Source: Polycladospora coralii (lineage in GTDB: Bacteria > Bacillota > Bacilli > Thermoactinomycetales > Thermoactinomycetaceae). Taken from it: a stretch of DNA of 64,000 nt. The notes under the pieces are model-generated. The model did not search any database. It was not told the origin of the DNA and worked only from the letters and a program-made list of their open reading frames with translations. The stretch covers positions 154,903-218,902 of the forward strand of contig NZ_JACXAG020000005.1 in the NCBI RefSeq assembly GCF_014773435.2. Reading direction: 5' to 3'. Of the stretch, positions 32,080 to 41,477 are shown piece by piece. Positions within the stretch are counted from its first letter, which is position 1. Every line of letters starts with the position of its first letter. The position numbers and the translations under genes are program-made.

Positions 32080-33126
32080 ATGAATTTTTATTTGATCGGT
32101 AGTCAAACGGAACGACCACATAGTCAGCAAACTATTTTTGTCGATGGTTCGCCGGATCAAACCTTTCGTGAAGGTATTGATATAGAGCTAAGTCACTGGA
32201 TTCCCAATCGAACGCCGGCTAAATACAAGGCAGATACCTCAACAGAGATTTGTATCCAATTTATCGAGCAGGAACCATTAGGAGAGTGGGATCTCGCGAT
32301 TAATAATCATCTCGATGTGGACGGTATTTTGTCATTATTTGTACTCGTGCATCGGGATACGGCACGCATACATAAGAAGACTTTGATTGAAGCTGCTGCG
32401 ATGGGGGATTTTTGGGCGTGGGGAAGTCGACAGGCACAAATCTTGTTTCAGGGATTAACGCTTTTTATGAATGAATTACGCGTGAATCAAGCGGATATTC
32501 AAGTCATTTATGAAAGGTGCTTTGCAAAAACATTGGAACTCTTGGCGGATGATGGTGCACAGTTTGCAGCCGAACTTGCTCATTTGGAGGATGTGATTGA
32601 GCAGATTGAAACGGGTGTAATTCAGCGCAAGGTCTATCATGAGCGATTTGTTCATTATCATGTACCGTTTGACGTTGCAAAGGGTAAGTTGGATTCGTTC
32701 TTACATATTCCAAGCTTTAATGCCCCGTTACAGCTGGATGTGTCGCTTCCTCCTCAAGCACGCTATCAATATGATTCAGATAAAGTCCATTTGGTATCTA
32801 TAGCTACGGAGGAAGGTTACCACTATGATCTATGGTATCCGGGCTACATGTGGGCGGATACCCCTACTTCATGGCGAGCACCAGGTTTTCACTTCACCGG
32901 TAGTACCAATGGCTATTACTTCGGATATGCGCCGTTAGAAGAGGTGGTTAAAAGATTAAGTGAGCTAGAAACGGGAGCCGGCGTCTGGGAAATCGCAAGT
33001 CAACTTACGCCCTTTTCCAGTATAGCAGGACGTAATTACCCCGTGGTGGTGTCATACAAGGATGGATTAAGTGAGATTTTGCCACAAGTGGTGGCTGAAA
33101 TATTGTCTACTTCCTTTAGCGATTAG
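32080..33126 (+). CDS. Unknown 348-residue protein with an NHLDVDG motif
   Basis: The soluble protein carries AINNHLDVDGILSLFVLVH (about 92-110), which resembles the H-x-D-x-D-G metal site of DHH-type phosphoesterases, and a Trp/Tyr/Gly-rich C-terminal half (YHYDLWYPGYMWADTPTSWR). I do not recognise a named family; it appears to be a domain of unknown function. It is monocistronic, with AAAGGATGGGATAGG before the ATG. Confidence 0.6.
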   Translation: MNFYLIGSQTERPHSQQTIFVDGSPDQTFREGIDIELSHWIPNRTPAKYKADTSTEICIQFIEQEPLGEWDLAINNHLDVDGILSLFVLVHRDTARIHKKTLIEAAAMGDFWAWGSRQAQILFQGLTLFMNELRVNQADIQVIYERCFAKTLELLADDGAQFAAELAHLEDVIEQIETGVIQRKVYHERFVHYHVPFDVAKGKLDSFLHIPSFNAPLQLDVSLPPQARYQYDSDKVHLVSIATEEGYHYDLWYPGYMWADTPTSWRAPGFHFTGSTNGYYFGYAPLEEVVKRLSELETGAGVWEIASQLTPFSSIAGRNYPVVVSYKDGLSEILPQVVAEILSTSFSD

Positions 33127-33335
33127 GGAATAAATTAGGTAACTACTGTAGGTGTCATCGCCACAAACTATCATTTTTTCCGAAATTCACCACCCGCTTC
33201 AAGTGAGCTAAGTGGGTGGTGAATTTCGGTTCGGCGTTAGCCGAAAGGCATTTATTTTGAATATTTATTTTTTTCTTTACAATCAGTCATTTCAAATGAA
33301 TTTAGACAGTATTCAGCCTGAATGATCATCTTGTA

Positions 33336-33662
33336 TTGGTCATTAAATATCGTCGCAAGGTAATCAATCAGGCGCAGATGTTTCAAGATATAGGTGAGAA
33401 ATACAATACCACACTGTTAGAATGGAACCACGATCACGATCATGTTCATGCGTTGTTCAAAGCACACTCCAAAACTGGGCTTTCGAAATTCATAAATGCA
33501 TACAAAAGTGCCAGTTCCCGCATCATCAAAAAAGAGTTTCCTCCTGTTAGAAAGCAGTTGTGGAAAGTGAATTTCGGGTCAAGAAGCTTCTGCCTGATCA
33601 CTACAGGAAGTGCTCCGATTCATGTAGTGAAACAGTATATTGAGAATCAAGGAAAAAAGTGA
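33336..33662 (+). pseudogene. tnpA: IS200 transposase TnpA, N-terminus lost
   Basis: The frame keeps the HUH motif (HDHVHALF), the INAYKSASSRIIKKEFP helix and the catalytic Tyr in VKQYIENQGKK. Codons upstream of 33336 still read FSLNDHLVLVIKYRRK in frame, but stops block any start before them, so about 10-20 N-terminal residues are lost. The usual FWSQSFCL is replaced by FGSRSFCL. Confidence 0.85.
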
Positions 33663-33674
33663 GGTGAAACTTAA

Positions 33675-34060
33675 ATGCACAAAGCATTTAAGTTCCGACT
33701 GTATCCAACCAAGGAACAAGCCACATGCATAAACAAATCAATTGGATGTAGTCGCTTTGTATTTAACCACTTCTTAGCAGAATGGCATGAAACATACAAA
33801 AAGACAGGGAAAGGGCTCACCTACCATGCATGTGCAAAGTTACTCACTGCTTTAAAAACGCAGTTCGAATGGTTAAATGAAGTAGATGCCCATGCTTTGC
33901 AATCTTCACTTTGGAATCTCGATGATGCTTTTAAACGTTTTTTTAAAAACAAAATGATGCACCTCGTTTCAAAAGCAAGAGAAACCGTGTGCAGTCTTAC
34001 ACAACCAAGATTGAAAAGAAAAATCAACTTCCAGAAGTGAGTATTTACATCATTACATTT
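33675..34060 (+). pseudogene. tnpB: TnpB/IS605 OrfB, frameshifted and truncated
   Basis: The N-terminal domain is clear (KAFKFRLYPTKEQATCINKS, CSRFVFNHFLAEW). After FKRFFKNK the frame shifts near 33955; the correct sequence APRFKSKRNRVQSYTTKIEK continues in another frame to 34055 and then stops matching. The RuvC nuclease domain and the zinc finger are absent. Confidence 0.88.
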
Positions 34061-34184
34061 TATTTGATTTTAGAAAAAAAGATTTTACTGTGATCAAAAT
34101 CACATCATGATGTGATTAAACCTGTTAATCTGAATCAGGTGAAAAAGTATATTTGTCACTATACATACTAAGAGGAGATTATGA

Positions 34185-34664
34185 ATGAAAAAAAATATTT
34201 CAAAGTTCATTAGTGTATTTGCTGTGATTACGTTATTGTTGACTAGTGTTCCAGGATTTACACAAAATGAAGCTCTAGCTGAAGAGCATGATTATGCAGA
34301 TTATTCCACAGCAATTATTGAGCCAGGTATGTACAAGGCTTTTGCTGAAAAATCAATAAAACTTACGGAAGGGGATGTCGTCACAATCACTTATGCAAAT
34401 CCCGGTACGCGTAGCTTCCGTGTGTATCTAGGAAGAGGAGAGAACACTGCTGAAAAACCGTATTATGCATACCGAAGTGTGACAGATAAATATGTCCCAA
34501 GAGGGTCAGAGCATGATTTATATAATTTCACTGTACCAAAAACTGGAACATATAAAGTATTTATTCAATGTGTTCAAAGTGAGCGGAATTTATACCCTCG
34601 TAACGACGATTGCTATGGCATCATTAATGTGAAGAAATATGTAAATATAGAAGATTTTTCTTGA
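34185..34664 (+). CDS. Secreted beta-sandwich protein, unknown
   Basis: The 159-residue protein has a signal peptide (MKKNISKFISVFAVITLLLT, cleavage near ALAEE) and a ~125-residue domain that looks like a pre-peptidase C-terminal-type or similar beta sandwich (GDVVTITYANPGTRSFRVYL, YNFTVPKTGTYKVFIQCVQ). Two Cys could form a disulfide. An AGAGGAG site precedes the ATG, and a terminator follows at 34845. Confidence 0.65.
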   Translation: MKKNISKFISVFAVITLLLTSVPGFTQNEALAEEHDYADYSTAIIEPGMYKAFAEKSIKLTEGDVVTITYANPGTRSFRVYLGRGENTAEKPYYAYRSVTDKYVPRGSEHDLYNFTVPKTGTYKVFIQCVQSERNLYPRNDDCYGIINVKKYVNIEDFS

Positions 34665-34844
34665 TAAAAGATTGAACAATTTTTAATGGGAGTATAAGGA
34701 GTAACTGCCGGAAAATTTGGTCCAGGCGCCCTATATTGACATCTGAAGGGATTATTGTAGAGCGTCAAATCGATTTCGATCTATTCAATCAAGACTTTCA
34801 TAACCAGACTGATTTTTCATTACAGAAACGATTGTTTTTAAGAT

Positions 34845-34890
34845 AAAAAAACTAAGTTACCTTACAACCAAAGGCTAACTTAGTTTTTTT
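34845..34890. terminator. Bidirectional terminator
   Basis: AAAAAAACTAAGTTA pairs with TAACTTAGTTTTTTT across a 16-base loop. A/T runs flank both sides, so it can serve the secreted protein gene (+). The 360-bp gap to the copA pseudogene holds otherwise only a 36-codon open frame (34736-34846) I cannot assign. Confidence 0.85.
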
Positions 34891-34991
34891 GTATTTAAGC
34901 TGGTAAGGAAGCTATGATTCGTTTTCTAATTTGATGGCTAGCTTTCGTAATCTCTTGATTATACGTCACAAAATGATAATTGTTTTATCTT

Positions 34992-36271
34992 TTAACGTTT
35001 GACACGATGTAAACGAAGTGCGTTTAGTACAACGGATACTGAGCTAAATGCCATTGCTGCTCCACTACCCATGGTGCCAGAAATCCGATTGCTGCAATGG
35101 GGATACCGATTGAATTATAGGCAAGTGCCCAGAATAGGTTTTGTTTGATATTGCGCATCGTTTTGCGACTGATATGAATAGCATCACCGATGTGATTGAG
35201 ATCACCTTGCATCAATGTCACATCGGCGGCTTCGATTGCGACATCAGTTCCTGTTCCTATCGCCATGCCAATATCAGCTGTAACGAGTGAAGGAGCATCA
35301 TTGATTCCATCTCCAACCATGGCAACTTTTCTATGTTGGGTTTGTAGTTTTTTGATCTCTTTTGCTTTTTCTTCGGGTAACACTTCAGCGAGGATCTTAT
35401 CGACACCAACGGCTTCTCCGATTGTACGTGCTGTGCGTGTATTGTCACCTGTGATCATGATGACTTCAAGACCTAAAGATTTTAGATGACTAATGGCCGC
35501 TTTCGATGTTTCTTTAACGGTATCTGCTACGGCAACCAGCCCTTGATATTTTTGATCGGTGGCCACGAGCATGGCTGTCTTTCCCGTGCTTTCCAGATCA
35601 GCCATGATTGGAAGGGCAGTTTCAATGGGGATCTGATATTGATCCATCAGTTTACGTGTGCCAATGAGTATTTCATTTCCATTCACTTGAGCGCGAACAC
35701 CGTAGCCCGGAAAAGCTTGGAAATCGATCGCATCTACTAATGTTAAGTTTTTAGCGGTTATACCATTTACAATTGCTTCTGCAAGTGGATGTTCTGAATT
35801 CTTCTCAGTGGAACCTACATTGATCAAAAATTCATCTTCATCGACACCGACACCGTCCGCGAGGATAATATTTGTTAACTGTGGTTTTCCCTTTGTAATA
35901 GTTCCCGTTTTATCTAAAACGACTGTATCAAAACTTTGTGTCGCTTCAATATGTTCGCCGCTCTTAAATAAAATCCTCCATTCTGTTGCACGCCCAGATC
36001 CAGCCATGATAGAGGTGGGAGTCGCTAATCCAAGCGCACATGGACATGCGATAACCAGTACAGCGACTGCTTTTTCTAATGATCCAGCAAATTCACCAGG
36101 CGTAGCTAAGAAATACCAGATTAGAAAAGTAAAAATGGCGATTCTTATGGCAATAGGAACGAAAATACCTGAAATTTTATCTGCAATCCGTTGTATAGGT
36201 GCTTTGGAGCTTTGTGTATCGGAGACAACCTTGATGATCTGTGCAAGTGTTGTGTCTTTGCCCACTTTCAT
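34992..36271 (-). pseudogene. copA: Copper-exporting P-type ATPase, 5' truncated and frameshifted
   Basis: The frame keeps the second half of CopA: the CPC metal site (VIACPCALGLATPTS), the phosphorylation motif DKTGTIT, the N-domain HP motif (EHPLAEAI), and the hinge GDGINDAP. The heavy-metal-binding domains, first membrane helices and most of the actuator domain are missing: homology begins at KVGKDTTLAQIIKVV, where an IS3-type fragment abuts. Near the 3' end a frameshift at about 35080 turns the normal end (SGAAMAFSSVSVVLNALRLH) into another frame. The gene is dead. Confidence 0.92.
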
Positions 36272-36600
36272 GAAAGATTTGAGTGATCACTTTCGTGATC
36301 TCTGTATCTTTTTTTTTGCTGAACTTGTTGTTCATAATAATACGTACTTCTAGGAATTTGTAGGACGGCGCACATTGCTGATATCGAGTATTTGTGTCAT
36401 TATTTCGGATCACTTTTACTTTCGTCCCATAATCAGCACGGCTTGCTTTAAAATGTCATTCTCCATTGCTAATTGTTGGTTTTCCTTCCTTAGCTGAATG
36501 AGCTCAATTTCTTCAGATGTTCGATTATCTTTTTCTTTTAGCCATGATAGATTCCTCGTTTCATTTATTGAATCAAGTCTACCTGACCTTAATTTTATTG
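36272..36600 (-). mobile_element. IS3-family (IS150-like) fragment
   Basis: On the minus strand, codons near 36580-36425 read [20 protein letters not shown] and then [11 protein letters not shown], stop: the leucine-zipper end of IS3 OrfA. It is followed by the start of OrfB (QIPRSTYYYEQQ region, then KVITQIFHES). The element ends abruptly where copA sequence begins at about 36271, so it inserted or recombined there and lost its remaining parts. Confidence 0.8.
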
Positions 36601-36615
36601 TCCAATCAAGTGTAG

Positions 36616-36696
36616 TCTATCCAAGCGGAGCTACAGAATGCAGTAGCTAAGGGATATATCACGCAAGAAGAGTTTGAAACCATTATTGCCCTGTGA
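36616..36696 (+). pseudogene. Tail end of a phage gene (XkdX-like)
   Basis: Twenty-six codons ([20 protein letters not shown].. IIAL, stop) match the C-terminus of small phage tail-region proteins of the XkdX type, which carry a KGYITxEQYxxI motif. It directly precedes the holin gene, as in many siphophages. Confidence 0.6.
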
Positions 36697-36735
36697 GCGA
36701 TAGTGGTTTTTTATTCCCTTGAAAGGAGGTAGCTC

Positions 36736-37173
36736 ATGAAAGATATGATCCAATCATTATCAGACCACATTCTCGTAAAGGTGTTGATTGCTTTGGGTGA
36801 TGTAATATCCAGTTTCTTATTTGGTGAGTGGACACAGTTATTAACTATATTAGGTGTATTTTTAGTGATTGATTTTACAACAGGTTGGATAGCGGCCATT
36901 CATTTAAAACAACTCAGTAGTAAGATTGGGGCAATCGGAATCTTAAAGAAGCTAGGTATGGTTCTCGTTGTAGCTATGGCGCACTGGATGGATACGTTAC
37001 TAGGAACAGATAACATATTCCGTGATGGATGTATCTGGTTCTATCTAGCTAATGAAGGGTTAAGTATAACGGAGAATCTGACCCGTTCAGGTGTACCTGT
37101 ACCATCAGTAATCCGGAAGGCCTTATCTATTATTGAAAGTAAGAGTGAGAAGGCTGATCAATTGGATAAGTGA
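36736..37173 (+). CDS. Phage holin
   Basis: The 145-residue protein fits the Bacteriophage_holin_4 (toxin-secretion / phage lysis holin) family: two to three hydrophobic segments (about 17-30, 36-55, 74-88), the VLVxIDFTTGWIAA signature, and a polar C-terminus. Holins form pores that release endolysin. The AAAGGAGG site is strong, and the frame is intact, but the endolysin next to it is broken. Confidence 0.85.
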   Translation: MKDMIQSLSDHILVKVLIALGDVISSFLFGEWTQLLTILGVFLVIDFTTGWIAAIHLKQLSSKIGAIGILKKLGMVLVVAMAHWMDTLLGTDNIFRDGCIWFYLANEGLSITENLTRSGVPVPSVIRKALSIIESKSEKADQLDK

Positions 37174-37217
37174 GCCGTGGGAAACCATGGTTTTTTCTAT
37201 TACAAGGAGGCTTAAAC

Positions 37218-37770
37218 ATGGAATTTACCCAACTTCCAAATCTTAAAGATTGCCGAAGATCATTAACACGAAAAGGTAGCTATAAAAATTATGGTGCATC
37301 TGTTAAGACACATATTGCGATTCATCACAGTTTAACAAGGCGTAGCTTAGGTGATGCTAATGCTGAAACCTTTGCAAAGTATCATGTGAATAATTTAGGT
37401 TGGCCCGGCATCGGCTACCACTTTGTCATCGAATCAGATGGAGTATATGGACTTAATACAAATCAAGCTGTATTAGAGTTTCAACGTGCGTTTGGACTAG
37501 CTATAGATGGTGTTGTGGGTAATGAAACTAGAAATACACTTAACAATCCACCGTATAAACGATTATTAAAGAGAGATAGTGAAGGGGGATCTCGTGAAGA
37601 TCGTTCAGCGTAAACTTGGTGGGATTGCTATAGATGGGATGTTTGAAGCAAATACGGAGGCAAAGGTGCGAGAGTTTCAGAAAACACAAGGATTAAAAGT
37701 AGATGGAATAGTTGGAAGGATGACGTGGGGAAAGTTGTTTAAAGCAGGTATGTTGATTATCCGAAAATAG
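37218..37770 (+). pseudogene. Phage endolysin (amidase plus peptidoglycan-binding), broken
   Basis: The N-terminus is an N-acetylmuramoyl-L-alanine amidase (Amidase_2) with the zinc region THIAIHHSLT and GIGYHFVIESDG, but it jumps straight into a peptidoglycan-binding repeat (AVLEFQRAFGLAIDGVVGNE), so the middle of the amidase, including later zinc ligands, is deleted. At a run of five G (37582-37586) the frame shifts; the second binding repeat (KIVQRKLGGIAIDGMFEANT) continues in another frame to 37770. AAGGAGG precedes the ATG at 37218. Confidence 0.85.
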
Positions 37771-37841
37771 GATTTTTCTCGCTTGCTTATTTAAATAGAA
37801 TACGATGAATAGCTACTTTCAATTCAATTGAAAATTCATCT

Positions 37842-37994
37842 ATGAAGAGGAGCCGAGCGAATCGCACAAAGGATAGAGATTTACAGGACAAAATCATAAG
37901 TTTTGTGCTTTCAAAGATCCATTTAACGAGTACATATGTAATTAACGCAACAAACGGTTCTGATGCAGAAAATAGTGTGAAAGTAAAAAAGTAG
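37842..37994 (+). pseudogene. Short fragment, perhaps the end of an Ig-like-domain protein
   Basis: A 50-codon frame ends TYVINATNGSDAENSVKVKK, which resembles the last strands of a bacterial Ig-like domain. The first ~25 codons look unrelated. I regard it as a scrap in this insertion-rich zone. Confidence 0.3.
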
Positions 37995-38013
37995 TTTAAT
38001 TCCCTTAAAAAGA

Positions 38014-38646
38014 GGTTCTAAGATACCAAATTAAAGAGTTTATGTATAAATTTTATTTCTTCAGAGACAGAGCTCCCCAAGAATTGAATCTGTCTTTTTT
38101 TGATCATATGAACGGCCTCTAATCCTTGAGTTAGAAGATAAGTAGTTCGAACAGATTTGAAACCCAACATGAAGCGCATTTTTTTCTTCACAAAACGATG
38201 ATCTTGTTCGATGATGTTATTTAAGTATTTCTTACGTCGGAGTTCAAAACTTTCAGGAATGAACTCCTCTTTCTTCAGCTGCTCAATGGCTGGATGATAT
38301 GCAATGCTCTTATCTGTCACGATGACACGAGGAGCGGGATTATGAAGAGAAGATAATACTTTTCGAAAAAAGCGCTTCGTTGCTTTTTGATCCCGTTTCT
38401 CTAGTTCAGGTGCATAAGCATGCACGAGATGGGTATGTGCCATCTTAAATCCTCGTTCTTCCATCACTTCAACCACATGACGTAAGCTCAAAGGGTATTT
38501 CAGGTACCAGCGCATTGCTTGAAGAATTATATCCGAGGGATAATGTTTCCACTTAAAATCGTTGGTTCTAGGGTTCATTATGCTGACATCCTTCATCAAG
38601 TTATTCTTATATTATGAATGATGGGATTAATTTTTGCGCCAGAACC
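38014..38646 (-). mobile_element. IS6-family insertion sequence, internally deleted
   Basis: The ends share GGTTCT (38014 side and the complement at 38641-38646), as in IS6-type inverted repeats. One gene, on the minus strand, fills the element (38018-38599). See the transposase entry for the missing catalytic region. Confidence 0.75.
38018..38599 (-). pseudogene. IS6-family transposase lacking its first catalytic Asp
   Basis: The 193 residues begin as an IS6 transposase (FKWKHYPSDIILQAMRWYLK, LSLRHVVEVMEERG) and end as one (VIVTDKSIAYHPAIEQLKKE, NNIIEQDHRFVKKKMR). About 35-40 residues are missing between YAPELEKR and KATKRFFRK, exactly where the first Asp (VDETYIKVKG in the family) should be. 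The reading frame is otherwise open, so the deletion was in frame. The enzyme should be inactive but could still bind the ends. Confidence 0.85.
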
Positions 38647-38648
38647 GT

Positions 38649-38792
38649 ATGGGCATATCACTAGATGATGAAGCCATTTTAAACCAGTATTCAAAGAGGT
38701 GGTCTATTGAAGTACTGTTCCAGTTTTTAAAAGAAAAGCTTTCTTTGGGTCGATACCGAATTCGTTTAATACGAGCAATTGAGCGAAATTAG
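38649..38792 (+). pseudogene. DDE transposase scrap (IS4/IS701-like)
   Basis: Forty-seven codons (GISLDDEAILNQYSKRWSIE.. LKEKLSLGRYRIRLIRAIER) match the region around the catalytic Glu of IS4-type transposases, YxxRWxIExxFxxxKExLGLxxYxxR. It begins immediately after the IS6 end, so the IS6 element interrupted it. From 38800 to 39085 I see nothing I can assign except the rtcB leader. Confidence 0.7.
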
Positions 38793-39085
38793 TCCCGTTA
38801 CTTCTCTCCCAGCATATTACAACTAATCTGCACGTGGGATTGCGAAAAATGCGCAACTATAGAGCACAAAAAATAATCGAATGGATCTATTCCAGGCGTG
38901 TTTAGGGACTCCTATTCAACAGAACAAAAAATTCTTACTAATTTCACAGGGCCAGTCTGTCTGATGCTATTGGAAATTGCTCTTAGCAAATTTGCTCACC
39001 TGAAATTGAAAATTAAGTTTAATCCTATATAATAGAAATACCCTTATACAAATGAAGCATTTAGTGGAGAGCAAGGAGATTCGAT

Positions 39086-40513
39086 ATGATAAAAAATCAC
39101 GGCCATAACCATCGTGAAGTGGAATTAACGCATGGTTCACTTCATGTGTTTGCCAATGACGAAGTATTTCATTCTTTAGAACAAAATGTATATGTGATGG
39201 CAGATCATAATTTACAGATTCCCCGTAGTGTTCATATGAGCTATACGCCGGATGCGCATATCGGAATCGGAACGTGTATCGGTACGACTGCCATCTGGAA
39301 TATGAAAGATGGATTTGTGTCCCCGTCGATTGTGGGCTCCGATATCGGCTGTGGGATGCGTGTTCATCTTACGCCTCTTCATAAGCGTGATATTGAAGAC
39401 AAGCAATTAAGACGTGAGCTGATCAAAGCGATTGAAAAGTATGTTGCAGTGAATGAACGAGGATTCTCTCACTATAAAAATATTCGGGTGGAAAAGATTT
39501 TGACGGAAGGCATTCATGGTTTACCCCCGCAATATGTACCGGACTACTATACACCAAAACAGAGGCGTTCCATAACACATGTGGAACACGACAAGTTTGA
39601 AGTGGATCCCACCGATTTTCAAGATTTACCGGATAAAATGTGGGCTAGAGCGTGGGCACAAGTGGGTACATTAGGAGGCGGAAACCACTTTATTGAAATC
39701 CAACACATTCGAATTGCCGAGGAAAAGCGGGATATCGCTGAGAAATGGGGCTTATTTGATGGTCAAGTCGTGGTGATGATTCACTCTGGCTCCCGTGCAT
39801 GGGGTGGGATGCTCGGACCACGTTATACCAAAGACTTTAAAGCATCGATGCATCTATGGGGAGTGGGGACGCCAGATCCTAACTTGGTTTATGCCCCGAT
39901 CCAGAGTGAAGCGGGAAAACGATATCTCAATTTGATGTATTCAGCCTTAAACTATGCTGTGGTGAATCGGCACATGATCGCCTATGGTGTTCACCAAGGG
40001 ATGAAAGATCTATTTGGAGAAGATTTTAAAATGCCGGTCTTGTACGATCTCATGCATAACTATGCGTTGAGTGAGCCGCATCGCAATCAATTGATGTTGG
40101 TGCATCGTAAAGGGACGACACGTGCACTACCTGCAGGTCATTACCTTAACCGTGAAGCGTATAAAGAGACAGGGCACCCGGCTCTTATTCCAGGTTCAAT
40201 GGGAACCGCTTCCTACATCATGGTGGGGGAAGAAGCGGGTGTAAAGAACTTTTACTCAATCTGCCACGGTGCAGGCCGACTTCGTTCTCGTCGTGCTACC
40301 AAAGAATTAATTAGTGTCGATCAGTTTGCCAAGTCGATGAAAGTGGGCACAGATGACGAAATCTTGGTCAATCAACGAACACTAGAAAGCATCTTAGATG
40401 AATGCCCACAAGCATACAAAGATGTGGATCAAATTATTGACTCTGTTGTAGGCGCGAATTTGGCTTCTGTCGTAGCAGAATGTAAACCGATGGCGGTTAT
40501 TAAAGGAATTTAG
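39086..40513 (+). CDS. rtcB: RtcB-family RNA ligase
   Basis: RtcB joins 2',3'-cyclic phosphate or 3'-phosphate RNA ends to 5'-OH ends with GTP and Mn2+. The 475-residue protein has the family blocks YTPDAHIGIGTCIG, GSDIGCGM, GTLGGGNHFIEI, IHSGSRAWG, LVHRKGTTRALP, IPGSMGTASYI and the guanylated His in CHGAGRLRSR. Length and motifs are complete. It is monocistronic, behind AGCAAGGAGA, with a terminator downstream; there is no archease or rtcR partner in view. In bacteria it repairs RNA cut by toxins. Confidence 0.95.
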   Translation: MIKNHGHNHREVELTHGSLHVFANDEVFHSLEQNVYVMADHNLQIPRSVHMSYTPDAHIGIGTCIGTTAIWNMKDGFVSPSIVGSDIGCGMRVHLTPLHKRDIEDKQLRRELIKAIEKYVAVNERGFSHYKNIRVEKILTEGIHGLPPQYVPDYYTPKQRRSITHVEHDKFEVDPTDFQDLPDKMWARAWAQVGTLGGGNHFIEIQHIRIAEEKRDIAEKWGLFDGQVVVMIHSGSRAWGGMLGPRYTKDFKASMHLWGVGTPDPNLVYAPIQSEAGKRYLNLMYSALNYAVVNRHMIAYGVHQGMKDLFGEDFKMPVLYDLMHNYALSEPHRNQLMLVHRKGTTRALPAGHYLNREAYKETGHPALIPGSMGTASYIMVGEEAGVKNFYSICHGAGRLRSRRATKELISVDQFAKSMKVGTDDEILVNQRTLESILDECPQAYKDVDQIIDSVVGANLASVVAECKPMAVIKGI

Positions 40514-40562
40514 AGAGAATACAAAAAAACTTTGATAAAAATGATTGATAGAGATACCCATA

Positions 40563-40616
40563 AAAGATGGCATTTATGAATGTTAACAAATAAATGCCAT
40601 CTTTCTCTTTTTTTAT
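40563..40616 (+). terminator. Terminator after rtcB
   Basis: GATGGCATTTAT pairs with ATAAATGCCATC, extended by AAA/TTT, and is followed by a T-rich run. Confidence 0.9.
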
Positions 40617-40664
40617 CCATAATAATTTTGAATATTCAATCAAATATCTCTAACATCAAGTTTT

Positions 40665-41477
40665 TTATTTTTTGGAAACGGTGATACTTCCATTCACAGT
40701 AGATAATTCGATTTGCGGATCTCCATTTCCTAAGACTGCACTTTTCTTATATTTATCAAATAAATCAACGCGTCCATTATCTGTTTCTGTGATAAATGTA
40801 GCGTGCTCAGGTTCCTCTTCTGTTTGAATACGAATACTACCATTCGTTGAAGTAAGGGTCATCTTTTTATTGATATGTGTTGTTATAACAGAAAGGCTTC
40901 CATTTGTTGTTCTTCCACTTAAGATTCCATCGACTTGATTAAGTTCAATACCACCATTGACAGAACGAGCTTCAACGGTATTTGCAACGATATTTTCTAA
41001 TTGTACACGGCCGTTTACTGCGATTGCATTCACTTCTTGGATTTCTTGATCATGGATTTCGATCCCACTATTTTCGTTGCGAATATGGATCGACTGGTAG
41101 AGTTTAGCGGGTAAACCTATTTCGAGATAGGTAGGAGTATGAATAGAGGTGAAGTTAGCCCATCTATTTATGGGATCCACTTTTAATTGAATGTCGAGTG
41201 TTGATTGGACTGAGGTGACATCATACCGCTTATTTAAAAATTTATCGCCTTTACCTGATACGAGAATTTGGATGTTGGGTTTGTCTGTCTGGGTGATGGT
41301 TACACGAGCTGAATCGGTATTAATTTTAATATGATCAATGTCCTTACTTTCTATCACTTGATCTTCCGAGTAGGACTGATAAGTGTCCGTACTCAGTGCT
41401 GTTACCAAAGCTCCTCCTACACCAACCACTATGATACATAGTGCAAAAACGGATAGTATAATTCGCCAGTTACGCAT
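40665..41477 (-). CDS. DUF4097-type membrane-anchored beta-helix protein
   Basis: The ~270-residue protein has one N-terminal membrane helix (WRIILSVFALCIIVVGVGGA) and then a beta-rich repeat region (GIEIHDQEIQEVNAIAVNGR, VEARSVNGGIELNQVDGILS, LTSTNGSIRIQTEEE) typical of DUF4097 / LiaG-like proteins facing outward. The ATG at 41477 overlaps the upstream gene. It forms a PadR-HAAS-DUF4097 operon that in Bacillales is linked to envelope-stress responses. Confidence 0.82.
   Translation of the reverse strand: MRNWRIILSVFALCIIVVGVGGALVTALSTDTYQSYSEDQVIESKDIDHIKINTDSARVTITQTDKPNIQILVSGKGDKFLNKRYDVTSVQSTLDIQLKVDPINRWANFTSIHTPTYLEIGLPAKLYQSIHIRNENSGIEIHDQEIQEVNAIAVNGRVQLENIVANTVEARSVNGGIELNQVDGILSGRTTNGSLSVITTHINKKMTLTSTNGSIRIQTEEEPEHATFITETDNGRVDLFDKYKKSAVLGNGDPQIELSTVNGSITVSKK

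Larger units (their letters stand above)
33181..34060 (+). mobile_element. Degraded IS200/IS605-type element
   Basis: The element has a 19-bp hairpin at its left (33181-33228) and a second small hairpin (33230-33245), as found at the 5' end of IS200 elements where they mark the end or mask the tnpA start. Then follow broken tnpA and tnpB genes. The 3' two thirds of tnpB and the right end are missing, so it cannot move by itself. Confidence 0.85.

Noticed and set aside
33675..34060. TnpB as a functional RNA-guided nuclease with omega RNA
   Set aside because: The RuvC and zinc regions and the right end are missing, so no guide RNA can be defined.
34736..34846. 36-codon TTG-started frame (SEGIIVERQIDFDLFNQDFH)
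   Set aside because: It looks protein-like but has no start signal or family; it may be a scrap of a lost gene, which is too weak to annotate.
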